A DNA stretch of 64,000 nucleotides from JABCYV01 sp963729325. Lineage in GTDB: Bacteria; Acidobacteriota; Terriglobia; Terriglobales; Acidobacteriaceae. The notes beneath the pieces were generated by a model. The model saw only the letters and a program-made list of their open reading frames with translations. It searched no databases and was not told where the DNA came from. A program made the translations under genes and the position numbers. Below, one piece after another: positions 36,929 to 47,038 of this stretch (its first letter is position 1; each line of letters opens with the position of its first letter). The DNA lies in NCBI GenBank assembly GCA_963729325.1, contig CAVSNS010000047.1:1-64000 (forward strand), in the 5' to 3' direction.

Positions 36929-37609
36929 ATGCCCGAGGAAACTAAATCCCCTACACCGCCGCCGACCGGTGAGCCGAAACCGGCGGCGGGTAAACCGGTT
37001 CCCGGCACAGTTCAATCCTCGCCCTCGGAAAGGGCTGGCGTGCCCCCGAAATCCTCCACTCCACCTGCCGCCCACACTCCAGCCGCACCCGCCAAGCCCT
37101 CAGCTCCGGTTCCCACTCCCTGGGATTCGCCCATGGTTACCAGGCTTAAAGGGCGCTACGGTTCCGGTATCGAAGCCAACAGCTATCTGGGGCAGAATTT
37201 CATGGTGGTCGATTCGTCGCTGCTTCCTGAACTGCTGCAGGTTCTCCGCGATCAGGAGCAGTTCGACTACCTCGTCGACATCACCGCCCTGCACTATCCT
37301 CAGCGCGAGAAGCAGTTCGACCTGGTCTGGATTCTTTATTCCTTCGAGCGCAACCAGCGAATACGAGTCAAAACGATGATCGCGGACGGCGCCAGCGCGC
37401 CCAGCGTAGTTGCCATCTGGCCCGCAGCGAACTGGCTGGAGCGCGAAGTGTACGACATGTTCGGCATCAACTTCGAAGGGCATCCCGACCTCAAGCGCAT
37501 TTTGCTTCCGGATGGCTGGAAGGGCCATCCCCTGCGCAAGGATTACGGAATCATTCAGCAAGACCAGGAATGGGTGCAGATCAATCTGGGGATTGAGAGC
37601 GGCCAATGA
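36929..37609 (+). CDS. nuoC: NADH-quinone oxidoreductase subunit C
   Basis: A 226-residue peripheral-arm subunit. The C-terminal 170 residues carry the 30-kDa subunit signature 'ANWLEREVYDMFGINFEGHP' and 'RILLPDGWKGHPLRKDY'. The first 65 residues are a Pro/Ala/Lys-rich, probably disordered extension that most NuoC lack. It overlaps nuoD by four bases (ATGA), so the two are coupled. Confidence 0.95.
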   Translation: MPEETKSPTPPPTGEPKPAAGKPVPGTVQSSPSERAGVPPKSSTPPAAHTPAAPAKPSAPVPTPWDSPMVTRLKGRYGSGIEANSYLGQNFMVVDSSLLPELLQVLRDQEQFDYLVDITALHYPQREKQFDLVWILYSFERNQRIRVKTMIADGASAPSVVAIWPAANWLEREVYDMFGINFEGHPDLKRILLPDGWKGHPLRKDYGIIQQDQEWVQINLGIESGQ

Positions 37610-38766
37610 CGGACCAGGCAATGACCGACCGGACCTCCCACCTGGAACTGGAACAGCACAACAAGACTTTCCTCGACTCGAACGAGCTCATCATCAACAT
37701 GGGCCCGCAGCACCCGGCCACCCACGGCGTGTTGCGCGTGATCCTTAAGCTGGACGGCGAAAAGGTGCTGGGTACGGAGTGTGTGATCGGCTATCTCCAT
37801 CGCGGCGTTGAGAAAATTGCCGAACATCGCACCTATACCATGTTCAATCCGTATGTGGATCGCATGGACTATGTGGCGGCGGTCTCGAACGGACTGGGCT
37901 ACTGCGAAGCGGTCGAAAAGCTCTTGAACGTCGAAGCGCCAGCGCGGGCCCGCTATATCCGCGTAATTCTCACGGAATTGAACCGGCTCGCCAGTCACAT
38001 GCTGTGGCTGGGCACACATGCATTAGACATTGGCGCCATCACGCCTCTCTTCTATACCTTCCGCGATCGAGAAGAGATCCTCAAGATTTTTGAGAAATAT
38101 TGCGGCGCTCGTCTCACCACGCATGCTTTTCGCATTGGCGGATGTCTGTATGAAACTTACGACGGCTTCGAGCGCGAGGTAAAGAAGTTCCTCGATTTTG
38201 TTACCCCCAAGATTGATGAGTACGAAGAATTGCTCACCACCAACCGCATTTGGGTGGAGCGGACGAAAGGCGTCGGCAAGATTTCCGCCAAGGAGTGTGT
38301 CGCGCTCGGGGTCACCGGACCGGTGTTACGCGCCAGCGGAGTGAAATGGGACCTGCGCAAAGCTCAGCCTTACGCCGCCTACGCTGACTTTGATTTTGAG
38401 ATTCCCACCGGACAGAACGGCGACACCTACGACCGGTACCTGGTTCGCATGCAGGAGATGCGGCAATCGCTGCGCATCATTGATCAGGCAGTTGGGAAAA
38501 TTCCCGAGGGTCCGATCATGGCCAAGGTGCCGAAGGTAATGAAACCGGCGGTGGGCGAAATCTACCACTCGATCGAAGCCCCCAAGGGCGAACTGGGATA
38601 CTTCATCGTAAGCGACGGTTCGACCCAACCCTACCGCGTGCGCGTGCGCCCGCCATCATTCGTAAACCTGCAGGCGCTCGACATGATGGTCCGCGGAGCT
38701 TTGGTGGCCGACGTCATCGCAGTGATCGGCACGCTCGACATCGTGCTGGGCGAGGTCGATCGCTGA
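37606..38766 (+). CDS. nuoD: NADH-quinone oxidoreductase subunit D
   Basis: A 386-residue 49-kDa-type subunit that lines the quinone-binding site. It shows 'NMGPQHPATHGVLRVILKLD', 'YLHRGVEKIAEHRTY', 'NRLASHMLWLGTHALDIGA' and the C-terminal 'VADVIAVIGTLDIVLGEVDR'. In complex I it works next to subunit B, whose gene is not in this cluster. The stop overlaps the nuoH start. Confidence 0.97.
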   Translation: MTDQAMTDRTSHLELEQHNKTFLDSNELIINMGPQHPATHGVLRVILKLDGEKVLGTECVIGYLHRGVEKIAEHRTYTMFNPYVDRMDYVAAVSNGLGYCEAVEKLLNVEAPARARYIRVILTELNRLASHMLWLGTHALDIGAITPLFYTFRDREEILKIFEKYCGARLTTHAFRIGGCLYETYDGFEREVKKFLDFVTPKIDEYEELLTTNRIWVERTKGVGKISAKECVALGVTGPVLRASGVKWDLRKAQPYAAYADFDFEIPTGQNGDTYDRYLVRMQEMRQSLRIIDQAVGKIPEGPIMAKVPKVMKPAVGEIYHSIEAPKGELGYFIVSDGSTQPYRVRVRPPSFVNLQALDMMVRGALVADVIAVIGTLDIVLGEVDR

Positions 38767-40016
38767 TGCTCGATTACATCACCTCTTATCTAAAAAGTGA
38801 CACCACGCCGGGACAGGCAGGGAATCTGCTTTGGGCGCTGATCTACATCCTCCTCATTTTTCTCGGTCTCTCCGTCGCGGTAATTGCGATGAATTGGCTG
38901 GAGCGCAAGATTCTTGCCCACATGCAAGTCCGCCTGGGACCGATGCGCGTAGGCCCGCACGGTTTGTTGCAGCCCATTGCTGACGCCCTCAAGCTCTTAA
39001 TCAAAGAAGACATCATGCCCGCCGCGGCCGACCCATGGGTCTTCTGGATGGCGCCCATCCTGGTCGTGATTACCGCATTTACGGTTTTCATCGTGGTTCC
39101 CTTCGGACCCACTCATGCCGTCACCGACATGAACATCGGTGTACTGTTCATGTTGGGCGTATCTTCGCTGAGCGTGCTGGGGATTGTGATGGCAGGATGG
39201 GCGTCGAACTCCCACTATCCGCTGATGGGGGCGCTGCGCTCTAGCGCGCAAATGGTTTCTTACGAAATCGCGATGGGACTGGCCGTCGTGTCCGCCGTCC
39301 TGATGACCAGCCTGAATCAAACCGGCACGGGAACGCTGAGCATGATCAGCATCGTGCAGGCACAGCAGGCGCAACACATATGGTTCGTATTCAAATTTTT
39401 CCCGCTGGGTCTGATTGCATTCGGCATTTTCGCTATCGCCATGGTGGCAGAAACCAATCGCGCTCCATTTGATTTGCCTGAAGCGGAGTCGGAGCTCACC
39501 GCCGGTTTTCATACTGAATACAGCGGCTTCCGCTGGTCCCTCTTCTTTCTTGCCGAATATTCGGCCATGATCGCCGTGTCGTCGATTGCCGTGACGCTGT
39601 GGCTGGGTGGATGGATGCGTCCATTCCCGACATGGCTCAGCGGTGAAACCTGGGACCTGGTGTTCTCGCTGATTCCAGGACTAACTTTCCTCTTCCTGGC
39701 GGTGATCGCGTTCATGGGCGTGATCCGCATGCCCAAGCACCCATACTTCCGGGTGCAGACCATCGGCCTCGCCGGTTTCGGCGCGGTGTTGGGATTGATC
39801 GGGTTGATCTTGCTCCTGCCTCCGGTGCGTGACCGTATCCAGGATATTTTCTGGTTCAGCGCGAAAGTTGCGCTCTCCATGTACATGTACATCTGGTATC
39901 GCGGCACGTTTCCGCGTTACCGCTTCGACCAGTTGATGAGAGTTGGATGGAAGGTACTGCTACCGCTGGGCATTGGGGTGCTTGTTCTGACAGCGATGGC
40001 GGGAGTATGGCTCTAG
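38766..40016 (+). CDS. nuoH: NADH-quinone oxidoreductase subunit H
   Basis: A 416-residue membrane subunit with eight or nine helices that forms the quinone channel. It shows 'QVRLGPMRVGPHGLLQPIAD' and the conserved acidic loop 'AETNRAPFDLPEAESELTAG' with 'HTEYSGFRW'. The length is within the upper family range, with an added C-terminal helix. nuoI, which usually follows, is absent: nuoJ starts 2 bp after the stop. Confidence 0.96.
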   Translation: MLDYITSYLKSDTTPGQAGNLLWALIYILLIFLGLSVAVIAMNWLERKILAHMQVRLGPMRVGPHGLLQPIADALKLLIKEDIMPAAADPWVFWMAPILVVITAFTVFIVVPFGPTHAVTDMNIGVLFMLGVSSLSVLGIVMAGWASNSHYPLMGALRSSAQMVSYEIAMGLAVVSAVLMTSLNQTGTGTLSMISIVQAQQAQHIWFVFKFFPLGLIAFGIFAIAMVAETNRAPFDLPEAESELTAGFHTEYSGFRWSLFFLAEYSAMIAVSSIAVTLWLGGWMRPFPTWLSGETWDLVFSLIPGLTFLFLAVIAFMGVIRMPKHPYFRVQTIGLAGFGAVLGLIGLILLLPPVRDRIQDIFWFSAKVALSMYMYIWYRGTFPRYRFDQLMRVGWKVLLPLGIGVLVLTAMAGVWL

Positions 40017-40017
40017 T

Positions 40018-40527
40018 ATGCAGCCCGTAGCTACAACTTTTTTCTTTTACTTTCTCGCTGGACTCACCGTCCTGAGCGGCGTCCTGGTAATCACGCGCAA
40101 GAACCCGGTGCACTCCGCGTTGGCTCTGATTGTCGCGCTGCTTGGGCAGGCCGCACTGTACCTCATGCTCTATGCTCCGTTTGTCGCCGGCGTGCAGATC
40201 ATTCTTTATGCGGGCGGCATCATGGTGCTCTTTCTGTTTGTAATCATGCTGGTCAATATCGAGCGTTCGCAGAGAGAAGAGCAGTTCAATAAACAATGGA
40301 TTGAGGGAATTGCAGCGGCTATCACGCTCGGCGCTCTGTTTGTTTTGGTGTTTGCGAAAAGCAAGTCGCTGTTTCCCGATCGGGCGATTCCCATGCCTGA
40401 GGGGTCCAACACCCAGCAGGTTGCAGTCCTGCTCTACGGAAATTACATGTTTGCCTTCGAGATCGCGTCGCTATTGCTCTTGGTAGCGATCATCGGGGCA
40501 GTCGTGATGGCAAAGAAAAGAATTTAG
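40018..40527 (+). CDS. nuoJ: NADH-quinone oxidoreductase subunit J
   Basis: A 169-residue membrane subunit with five helices. The motif 'QIILYAGGIMVLFLFVIMLV' is the conserved pi-bulge helix 3 region, and 'FFYFLAGLTVLSGVLVITRK' is the usual first helix. It lies directly after nuoH. Confidence 0.95.
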   Translation: MQPVATTFFFYFLAGLTVLSGVLVITRKNPVHSALALIVALLGQAALYLMLYAPFVAGVQIILYAGGIMVLFLFVIMLVNIERSQREEQFNKQWIEGIAAAITLGALFVLVFAKSKSLFPDRAIPMPEGSNTQQVAVLLYGNYMFAFEIASLLLLVAIIGAVVMAKKRI

Positions 40528-40563
40528 CTGAGAACTGACAACCGACCACTGAGAACTGGTTTT

Positions 40564-40869
40564 ATGGCCCCAATTGGAACCCTGCACTATCTGGTCGTCG
40601 CGGCTGCCCTATTTGTTCTGGGCGTGATCGGCGTGCTGACTCGCCGTAATGTGGTCATCGTTCTGATGTCGATTGAACTGATCTTGAACGCGGTGAACTT
40701 GAACCTCGTCGCTTTTTCCCGAATCTGGGGATTGCACGGACAGATATTCGCGATTTTTGTGATTACCGACGCCGCCGCCGAAGCTGCGGTAGGCCTGGGA
40801 ATCCTGATCGCCTTCTTCCGGAATAAAGAGACGGTCAACGTGGACGAGGTGGACTTGCTGAAGTGGTAG
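40564..40869 (+). CDS. nuoK: NADH-quinone oxidoreductase subunit K
   Basis: A 101-residue, three-helix membrane subunit of the proton path. Two conserved Glu are present: in 'VLMSIELILNAVNLN' and in 'TDAAAEAAVGLGILIAFFR'. Length is standard. Confidence 0.96.
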   Translation: MAPIGTLHYLVVAAALFVLGVIGVLTRRNVVIVLMSIELILNAVNLNLVAFSRIWGLHGQIFAIFVITDAAAEAAVGLGILIAFFRNKETVNVDEVDLLKW

Positions 40870-40918
40870 GCAGCTTCTGGCTTCTAGCTTCTGGCTAGGA
40901 GCTAAGAGCTAGCAGCTT
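40870..40918. repeat. AGCTTCTGG/GAGCTAAGAGC-type spacer repeat
   Basis: The gap between nuoK and nuoL is made of short repeated units (AGCTTCTGGCTTCTAG, then GGAGCTAAGAGCTAGC). The two halves can pair imperfectly. A related simple repeat (ACTGAGAACTG) fills the nuoJ-nuoK gap. Such spacers may be REP-like; their role is unknown. Confidence 0.5.
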
Positions 40919-40921
40919 AAA

Positions 40922-43053
40922 ATGTTCTTTCTCTCGCACATCTATCTAATCCCGCTGCTGCCAGTTATCGGCGCGGCGATTATGTTTTTCTTCGGCCGCA
41001 AGCTGCAAAAGGCCACGGTAAGCGCGGTCTGTGTCGGGGTGGTTGCGCTGGCATTTCTCTTTGCCTGTGGCGCGGTCTGGCAATACACCGACTACGCGCA
41101 CGACCATCCTGGCAAGCCTTACGAAAACATCGTCTACACTTGGCTGGGTACTGACACCGGCCACCTGAATTACGTTACGCGCGACGGTAGTCCGGCTCCG
41201 TTCCAGGCCGACGCCGGTTTCCTGCTCGATCCGCTTTCCAGCATCTGGCTGCTCTTTGTGACCGGCGTCGGCATGCTGATCCATATTTATTCGATCGGCT
41301 ACATGGCCCACGACAGCGGGTACTACCGATTCTTCGGATACCTGAACCTGTTCATGTTCTCCATGCTGATGCTGATCCTGGGGAACAATTACGCGCTGAT
41401 GTTTGTGGGATGGGAAGGCGTCGGCCTCTGCTCTTATCTGCTGATTGGATTCTACTTTCAACGACACTCGGCGAGCACTGCCGCGAACAAAGCATTCATT
41501 GTGAACCGCATCGGAGACGCCGGTTTCCTGCTGGGCATGTTCACCATCGCCTGGTATTTCGGTTCGCTACGCTTTACCGAAGTCACGCACCTGGCGCGCA
41601 GCGGACACTTCGCCATCGGTGATCCCATCATCACCGCGGCAACCTTGCTCTTATTCGTGGGCGCCTGCGGCAAGTCAGCCCAGATTCCTCTCTACGTCTG
41701 GTTGCCCGACGCCATGGAAGGCCCGACGCCGGTATCTGCTCTGATCCACGCCGCCACCATGGTCACAGCGGGCGTGTACATGGTGGCGCGCTCAAATGCT
41801 TTGTTCGTGCTGGCCCCGACTTCGATGAAGACGGTAGCAATTATCGGGGCGCTCACCGCATTGTTTGCTGCTTCGATCGGACTGGTGCAAAACGATATCA
41901 AGCGCGTGCTCGCCTACTCGACCGTCTCCCAACTCGGATACATGTTCCTTGCCTTGGGCGTGGGCGCGTTTTCCGCCGGTGTGTTCCACGTGTTCACTCA
42001 CGCTTTTTTTAAAGCCCTGCTCTTCCTTGGTTCAGGATCGGTGATCCACGCCCTCAGCGGCGAGCAGGATATGCGCAGCATGGGCGACCTGCACCGCCGC
42101 ATCCCCATTACCCACTGGACGATGTTCATCGCGACATTTGCCATCGCTGGCATCCCGCCCTTCGCCGGATTTTTCTCGAAAGACGAAATTCTATGGCAGG
42201 CGTGGTCGTCGGAGGGCGGCGCCTATCGGTTGCTCTGGTTCATTGGGTTTATCACGGCCCTAATGACTGCGTTCTATATGTTCCGTCTGATGTTCCTGAC
42301 CTTCCATGGCAAGCCGCGGATGAGCCACGAGATCGAACACCACATCCACGAATCGCCCAAATCGATGACGGGGCCACTGGTGGTTCTTGCAGTCTGCGCG
42401 GTCTGCGCGGGATGGCTGGGATGGCCGCACAGCCTGGGCGGCTCCGATCATTTTGCGAAATTCTTAGAACCAGTTTTTGCGCGAGAGGCGGCCGTTTTTC
42501 AAGAGGAAGGGAAGGCAGGTCAGCTTGCCGCTGGGAGGAAGGAAGAAGAACACACGACCCCGATCGAATATGGGCTGATGTTCCTCTCGGTGGGCGCGGC
42601 GATAGTTGGCTGGGGCCTGGCCTGGCGTTCTTATCGCAATGCCGACAAGGGATACCTTGAACCCATTGCCGAGGCCGCGCCGCCGCTATATACGACGCTG
42701 CTCAACAAATATTACGTGGATGAAGCCTACGACTACGCCTTCACGGGACGGCGCAAAGTCGGAGAGATGTCCGCCTCGGCGTGATGGGTTTAGGCGAAGC
42801 TTCTTCATGGTTTGACGCGCACGTGATCGATGGCACGGTCAACGCTGCCGGCTGGATGACTCGCCTCTCCGGCACGATTTCGAACTGGTGGGACAAGTGG
42901 GCGATTGACGGTGTTCTGGTCAACGGGCCAGCCATTTTGTCGCGCATGCTTTCCTATCCTGCGCGCCTGCTGCAGTGGGGATTGGTGCAGTGGTATGCGC
43001 TGGTGATGGTGGCCGGGCTGGTGGGATTTGTCGCTTATTTCGCTTGGCGTTGA
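40922..43053 (+). CDS. nuoL: NADH-quinone oxidoreductase subunit L, frameshifted near the C terminus
   Basis: The first frame (40922-42784, 620 residues) is an antiporter-like proton-pumping subunit. It has the key Glu in 'MFVGWEGVGLCSYLLIGF' and Lys in 'GACGKSAQIPLYVWLPDAM', then 'TPVSALIHAATMVTAGVYM'. The frame ends at 'GRRKVGEMSASA'. Deleting two bases (a GA repeat near 42765) continues it as 'GRRKVGDVRLGVMGLGEASS' into the frame ending at 43053, which holds the last membrane helix. The intact protein would have about 710 residues. As nuoL should be essential to this complex, a sequencing indel is likely. Confidence 0.92.
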
Positions 43054-43122
43054 GGTTTGTGTGGCACGGGCGCCACTTCGGCTTGGCTCAGTGCAAGCCT
43101 CGCCCGCGTAACGGACTGAAAA

Positions 43123-44768
43123 ATGCAAAGTCATATTCTCTCGATCATTCTGTTCACGCCGCTGCTCGGCGCTATCGTTCTCCTTTTTGTTCCCAAGGAG
43201 AACAAAGACGCCATCCGCTGGATCGCGAACATCTTTGCTCTCGCCGGATTACTGGTCTCTATACCGCTTGTGCCCATGTTCTGGGCGCTGCGCTTCGAAC
43301 CCGGCTTCAAGTTTCATGGAGGGCACGCCGGAACAACTGGATCCCCTCGATCGGCGCCGGCTACAACCTGGGAATCGATGGCATCTCATTTCTGCTGATC
43401 ATGCTGACCACGCTGCTCGGCTGGATTTCGATTCTGTCCTCCTGGACCGCGATCGAAACTCGGGTGAAGGAATACTACATCTGGTTTCTGGTGCTTCAGA
43501 CCGGCATGCTGGGCGTCTTCATGTCGCTCGATTTCTTCCTCTTCTTTGTTTTCTGGGAAGCCATGCTGGTGCCCATGTATCTGCTCATCGGCATCTGGGG
43601 CGGTCCGCGCAAGCTTTATGCGGCTATCAAATTCTTTCTCTACACATTGTTTGGTTCAGTCCTGATGCTGTTGGGAATTCTGTTTCTCTATTTCCATCAC
43701 CATGCCGCTACCGGAACATATACTTTTTCTATCCCTGAGCTTTACAAGACGGCGCCACAGATTCCGTTTCACTATGCCATCTGGCTCTTCCTGGCATTCT
43801 TCCTGGGCTTCGCCATCAAGGTGCCGATGTTCCCCTTCCACACCTGGCTGCCGGACGCGCACGTCGAAGCTCCTACCGCGGGCTCGGTGATCCTGGCCGG
43901 TGTTCTGCTGAAGATGGGGACTTATGGCTTTGTCCGCTTCTCGTTGCCGTTCTTCCCGCAGGTAATAACAAACTCAGCCACCTTCTTAAATGTGACCGTC
44001 CGCGGCTGGATGATAGGTCTCTCCATCGTCGGCATCATCTACGGCGCTCTGGTTTCACTGATGCAGAAAGACATGAAGAAGCTGGTGGCGTATTCATCGG
44101 TCAGCCATCTCGGCTTCTGCACCTTGGGAATCTTTGCCCTGACCCCATTGGGGCTGAGCGGTTCGGTGTTGCAGCAGATCAACCACGGCATCTCGACCGG
44201 CGCGCTGTTCTTGATCGTCGGCATTCTTTATGAACGGCGGCATACTCGCGAGATTTCGGAATACGGTGGCATCTCGAATGTCATGCCCGTGTACGCCACG
44301 ATCACGATGATCATGTTTCTGTCGTCAATGGGGCTGCCGCTGCTGAACGGCTTCGTCGGCGAGTTCACCATCCTGCAAGGCACGTTCATGGAGAACTGGA
44401 AGTGGGCGGCCTGGGCCGTGCCCGGAGTGATCTGGCGGCCGCTTACCTGTTGTGGCTTTACCAGCGCGTGTTCTTTGGGACGGTTACGAATCCCAAGAAC
44501 GAAAAATTACACGACCTGACGCCGCGGGAAGTGCTGACGTTCGCGCCGTTGCTCATCATGGCGTTCTGGATTGGCTTCTATCCCAAGCCATTTTTCCAGA
44601 TACTCGAGCAGCCGGTGAATCAGATTGTGCAAACGGTTCGTCCCGGCTATCCGGGGACCAGCGGCGCGGTAAACGCGTCCGTCAAGCCCGGGGATCAGCT
44701 TCCATCCGCTGACACGAACGTTAAATGCCGCCCAACTCGCATCAGATCGCGCGAAGGGGAGCAAATAA
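43123..44768 (+). CDS. nuoM: NADH-quinone oxidoreductase subunit M, at least two frameshifts
   Basis: The start is ATG 43123 ('SIILFTPLLGAIVLLFVPKE'). Near 43310-43345 reading passes to the frame with 'NNWIPSIGAGYNLGIDGISF', the key Glu in 'FFVFWEAMLVPMYLLIG' and Lys in 'GFAIKVPMFPFHTWLPDAH'. Near 44435 it passes to a third frame with 'AAYLLWLYQRVFFGTVTN' and 'LLIMAFWIGFYPKPFF'. A likely further shift near 44726 would give the tail 'NVKAAQLASDRAKGSK' and TAA at 44766; without it the frame runs to 44815 and overlaps nuoN. All conserved parts of this proton-pumping subunit are there. Confidence 0.88.
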
Positions 44769-44790
44769 GTGCCCGGCGCCGATCACCCAA

Positions 44791-46310
44791 ATGTTCAGCC
44801 CTACCGACTACCTGATGGCGCTGCCCATCACTCTGTTAACTCTCTTCGCGCTCGGCATTCTGCTGATTGACTTGATGCTTCCCGCCGAGCAGAAGTGGGT
44901 AAATGCGGTGACCGCGCTGGTGGGCTTGGGATTTGCGGCAGTTGCAATCTGGAAAATCCTCAATTACCTGACGACTTTCAAGCTCCTCGGCCAGCCCGCG
45001 CTGGCCAATTCCATGCTGGTCGATCGTTTTGCCATCTATTTCTGGTGCTTGTTTCTGGGCGGCGCTGCCATCGCCATCTTGGCCTCGGTCCGCTATATGG
45101 AGATTGAGCACGAGAACCACGGCGAGTACTACGCCCTGATTTTGTTCTCCGTCGTCGGCATGATGTGCATGGCGGCGGGGATTGATATCGTGCTGATCTT
45201 CATCGGCCTGGAATTGATGGCGATTTCTACCTACATCCTGGTAGGCTTTTTGCGCCGCGACCGCCGCTCCAACGAAGCCGCACTGAAGTATTTGCTGCTG
45301 GGAGCATTTTCTTCCGGCATCTTCGCCTACGGATTGTCACTGTTTTACGGGATTACCGGCAGCACAAACCTGCAACAAATTGCGCGCGCCCTGGGGCAGC
45401 GGGTGCAAAGCAACCCCGGCCATATCGATCCGCTTCTGATCGTGGCGCTGCTGACTACCGCGACCGGTCTGTTCTTCAAAATCGCCGCGATCCCATTTCA
45501 TCAGTGGGCGCCGGACGCCTACGAAGGCGCTCCCACCAGCATTACCGGATTTATGTCGGTTGCGGTGAAGGCCGCCGCTTGGGCGTTGTTGCTGCGCATA
45601 TTTCTATACGGACTCTCTCCGCTGCGTTCCGTGTACGTTCCGCTGGTAGTATTCGTTTCGATTGCCACCATGACGGGCGCTAACCTGGCCGCGCTCACGC
45701 AAAATAACCTCAAGCGTCTGCTGGCCTATTCTTCGATTGCCCACGTCGGCTACATGCTGCTTGGTCTGGTCGCGGGCGATGCTCGACTATCCTACCGCTG
45801 ATGGGATAAAGGGCATCCTGATCTACCTGCTGGTTTACACCTTCATGAACCTGGGTGCGTTCGCCGTAATTGCATCGCTGCGGCAGCGGAATGTGATCGG
45901 CGACGAGATTGACGATATCGCGGGCCTCTTTTTTCGCTCTCCCACCGAAGCCGTCCTGATGCTGGTGTTCCTGTTGTCTTTGGCAGGCATCCCGCCCGCT
46001 GGCGGGCTTTTACGGAAAGTATTTTATTTTCTTAAGTCTGATCGAGAGTCAGCACTACGTCCTGGCCTCTCTCGGTGTGCTCTACTCAGTCTTCGGCTTG
46101 TACTACTACATGCGAATCGCTAACCAGATGTTTATGCGCGAGGCACTGGATGAGACTCGGCTTCCGGTCAGCGCCGGCATGCGGGTTGCGCTGGGAGTAA
46201 CGGCTTTTGCCACAGTTTTCATCGGAGTCTTTCCTGACCGATTCATCCAACTGGTGAACTGGTCGCTAGGCATCGCCAATACGCCAACCATCGCCAGTCT
46301 GATACGCTGA
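44791..46310 (+). CDS. nuoN: NADH-quinone oxidoreductase subunit N, two frameshifts
   Basis: Starts at ATG 44791 (MFSPTDYLMALPIT). The first frame holds the conserved Glu in 'FIGLELMAISTYILVGF', the Lys in 'FFKIAAIPFHQWAPDAYE' and 'NNLKRLLAYSSIAHVGYM'. It is lost near 45780. The next frame reads 'ADGIKGILIYLLVYTFMNLG' up to 'AGIPPAGG'. A one-base excess near 46008 then leads to the last frame, 'FYGKYFIFLSLIESQHYVL' and 'GLYYYMRIANQMF'. The whole antiporter-like subunit can be rebuilt (about 500 residues). Confidence 0.88.
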
Positions 46311-46321
46311 GTCCGGGTTTT

Positions 46322-46567
46322 ATGCCGCCTCGCAGCAACGATTCGTCTGGCCAGAATTCTCCTAATAAGAAGAGTCCGTGGGTCCAACTGGCCGCCTATA
46401 GCCAACTGGCATTCGTTTTGCCGGCGGCAACCTTCGCTGGCTGGCTGATCGGCGCGGGCTTGGATCGGTGGCTGCACACCACTTGGTTGTATCTGGCCGG
46501 ATTGATTCTTGGTATCGTCGCCGGATTCGTCGAACTCATTCGCACTGTGACTTCTTCTTCGGATTAA
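46322..46567 (+). CDS. atpZ: AtpZ/AtpI-family ATP synthase accessory protein
   Basis: An 81-residue protein with a polar N terminus and two membrane helices ('QLAFVLPAATFAGWLIGAGL', 'WLYLAGLILGIVAGFVELI'), as in the small F0F1-ATPase assembly proteins of the AtpZ/AtpI family. It follows nuoN by 11 bp and precedes the ATP synthase genes, which supports the call. The gene symbol is by family and position. Confidence 0.75.
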   Translation: MPPRSNDSSGQNSPNKKSPWVQLAAYSQLAFVLPAATFAGWLIGAGLDRWLHTTWLYLAGLILGIVAGFVELIRTVTSSSD

Positions 46568-46590
46568 TTTTCTTGGCGCAACTTTTGACC

Positions 46591-47002
46591 ATGGACGCAG
46601 ACGGCGACTCCTTCCAATCCGGCGCCCTCAGTCGCATTTCGAATTCCATGGTTGTCCTCGCAGTAGTATTCAGCGTCAGCTGCGTGGGGAGTTTATGGTT
46701 GGCGTATCGCGTTGGGATTCGCCTGCGGATGCGCCATCGCCTACTTGAATTTTCACTGGCTCAAGCGCGTCGTAACCGCTCTTGCCGATCGCATCACCGC
46801 TGCAGGACATCCGCAATCGAGCAAGGGCATCGTGCTGCGTTTCCTGCTGCGCTACTTTTTGATGGCTGTGGCCGCCTATGCTATATTCACTGTTTCCCGC
46901 GCGAGTCTCTATGGGCTCTTTGCTGGCTTGTTCCTGCCCGTAGCAGGCATCGCATGCGAAGCCGCTTATGAGCTGTATATAGCGCTGGCGCATGGACTTT
47001 AA
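46591..47002 (+). CDS. atpI: ATP synthase subunit I-like protein, one frameshift
   Basis: Starts at ATG 46591 with 'SNSMVVLAVVFSVSCVGSLW' as first helix. Near 46705 the frame changes, and 'GFACGCAIAYLNFHWLKRVV', 'FLLRYFLMAVAAYAIFTVSR' and 'LFAGLFLPVAGIACEAAYEL' give the remaining three helices, a pattern typical of ATP synthase subunit I. It assists c-ring assembly in the family. One single-base indel explains the break. Confidence 0.78.
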
Positions 47003-47038
47003 GATCCCAGATTCAATTGAGATAGCAAGAGCCGATTC

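Noticed and set aside
40870..40918. AGCTTCTGG repeats considered as a CRISPR or attachment site
   Set aside because: Units are too short and overlapping, with no spacer structure.
42760..46020. Programmed ribosomal frameshifting in nuoL, nuoM and nuoN
   Set aside because: The shift sites share no slippery heptamer or following structure, go in different directions and also occur in unrelated genes.
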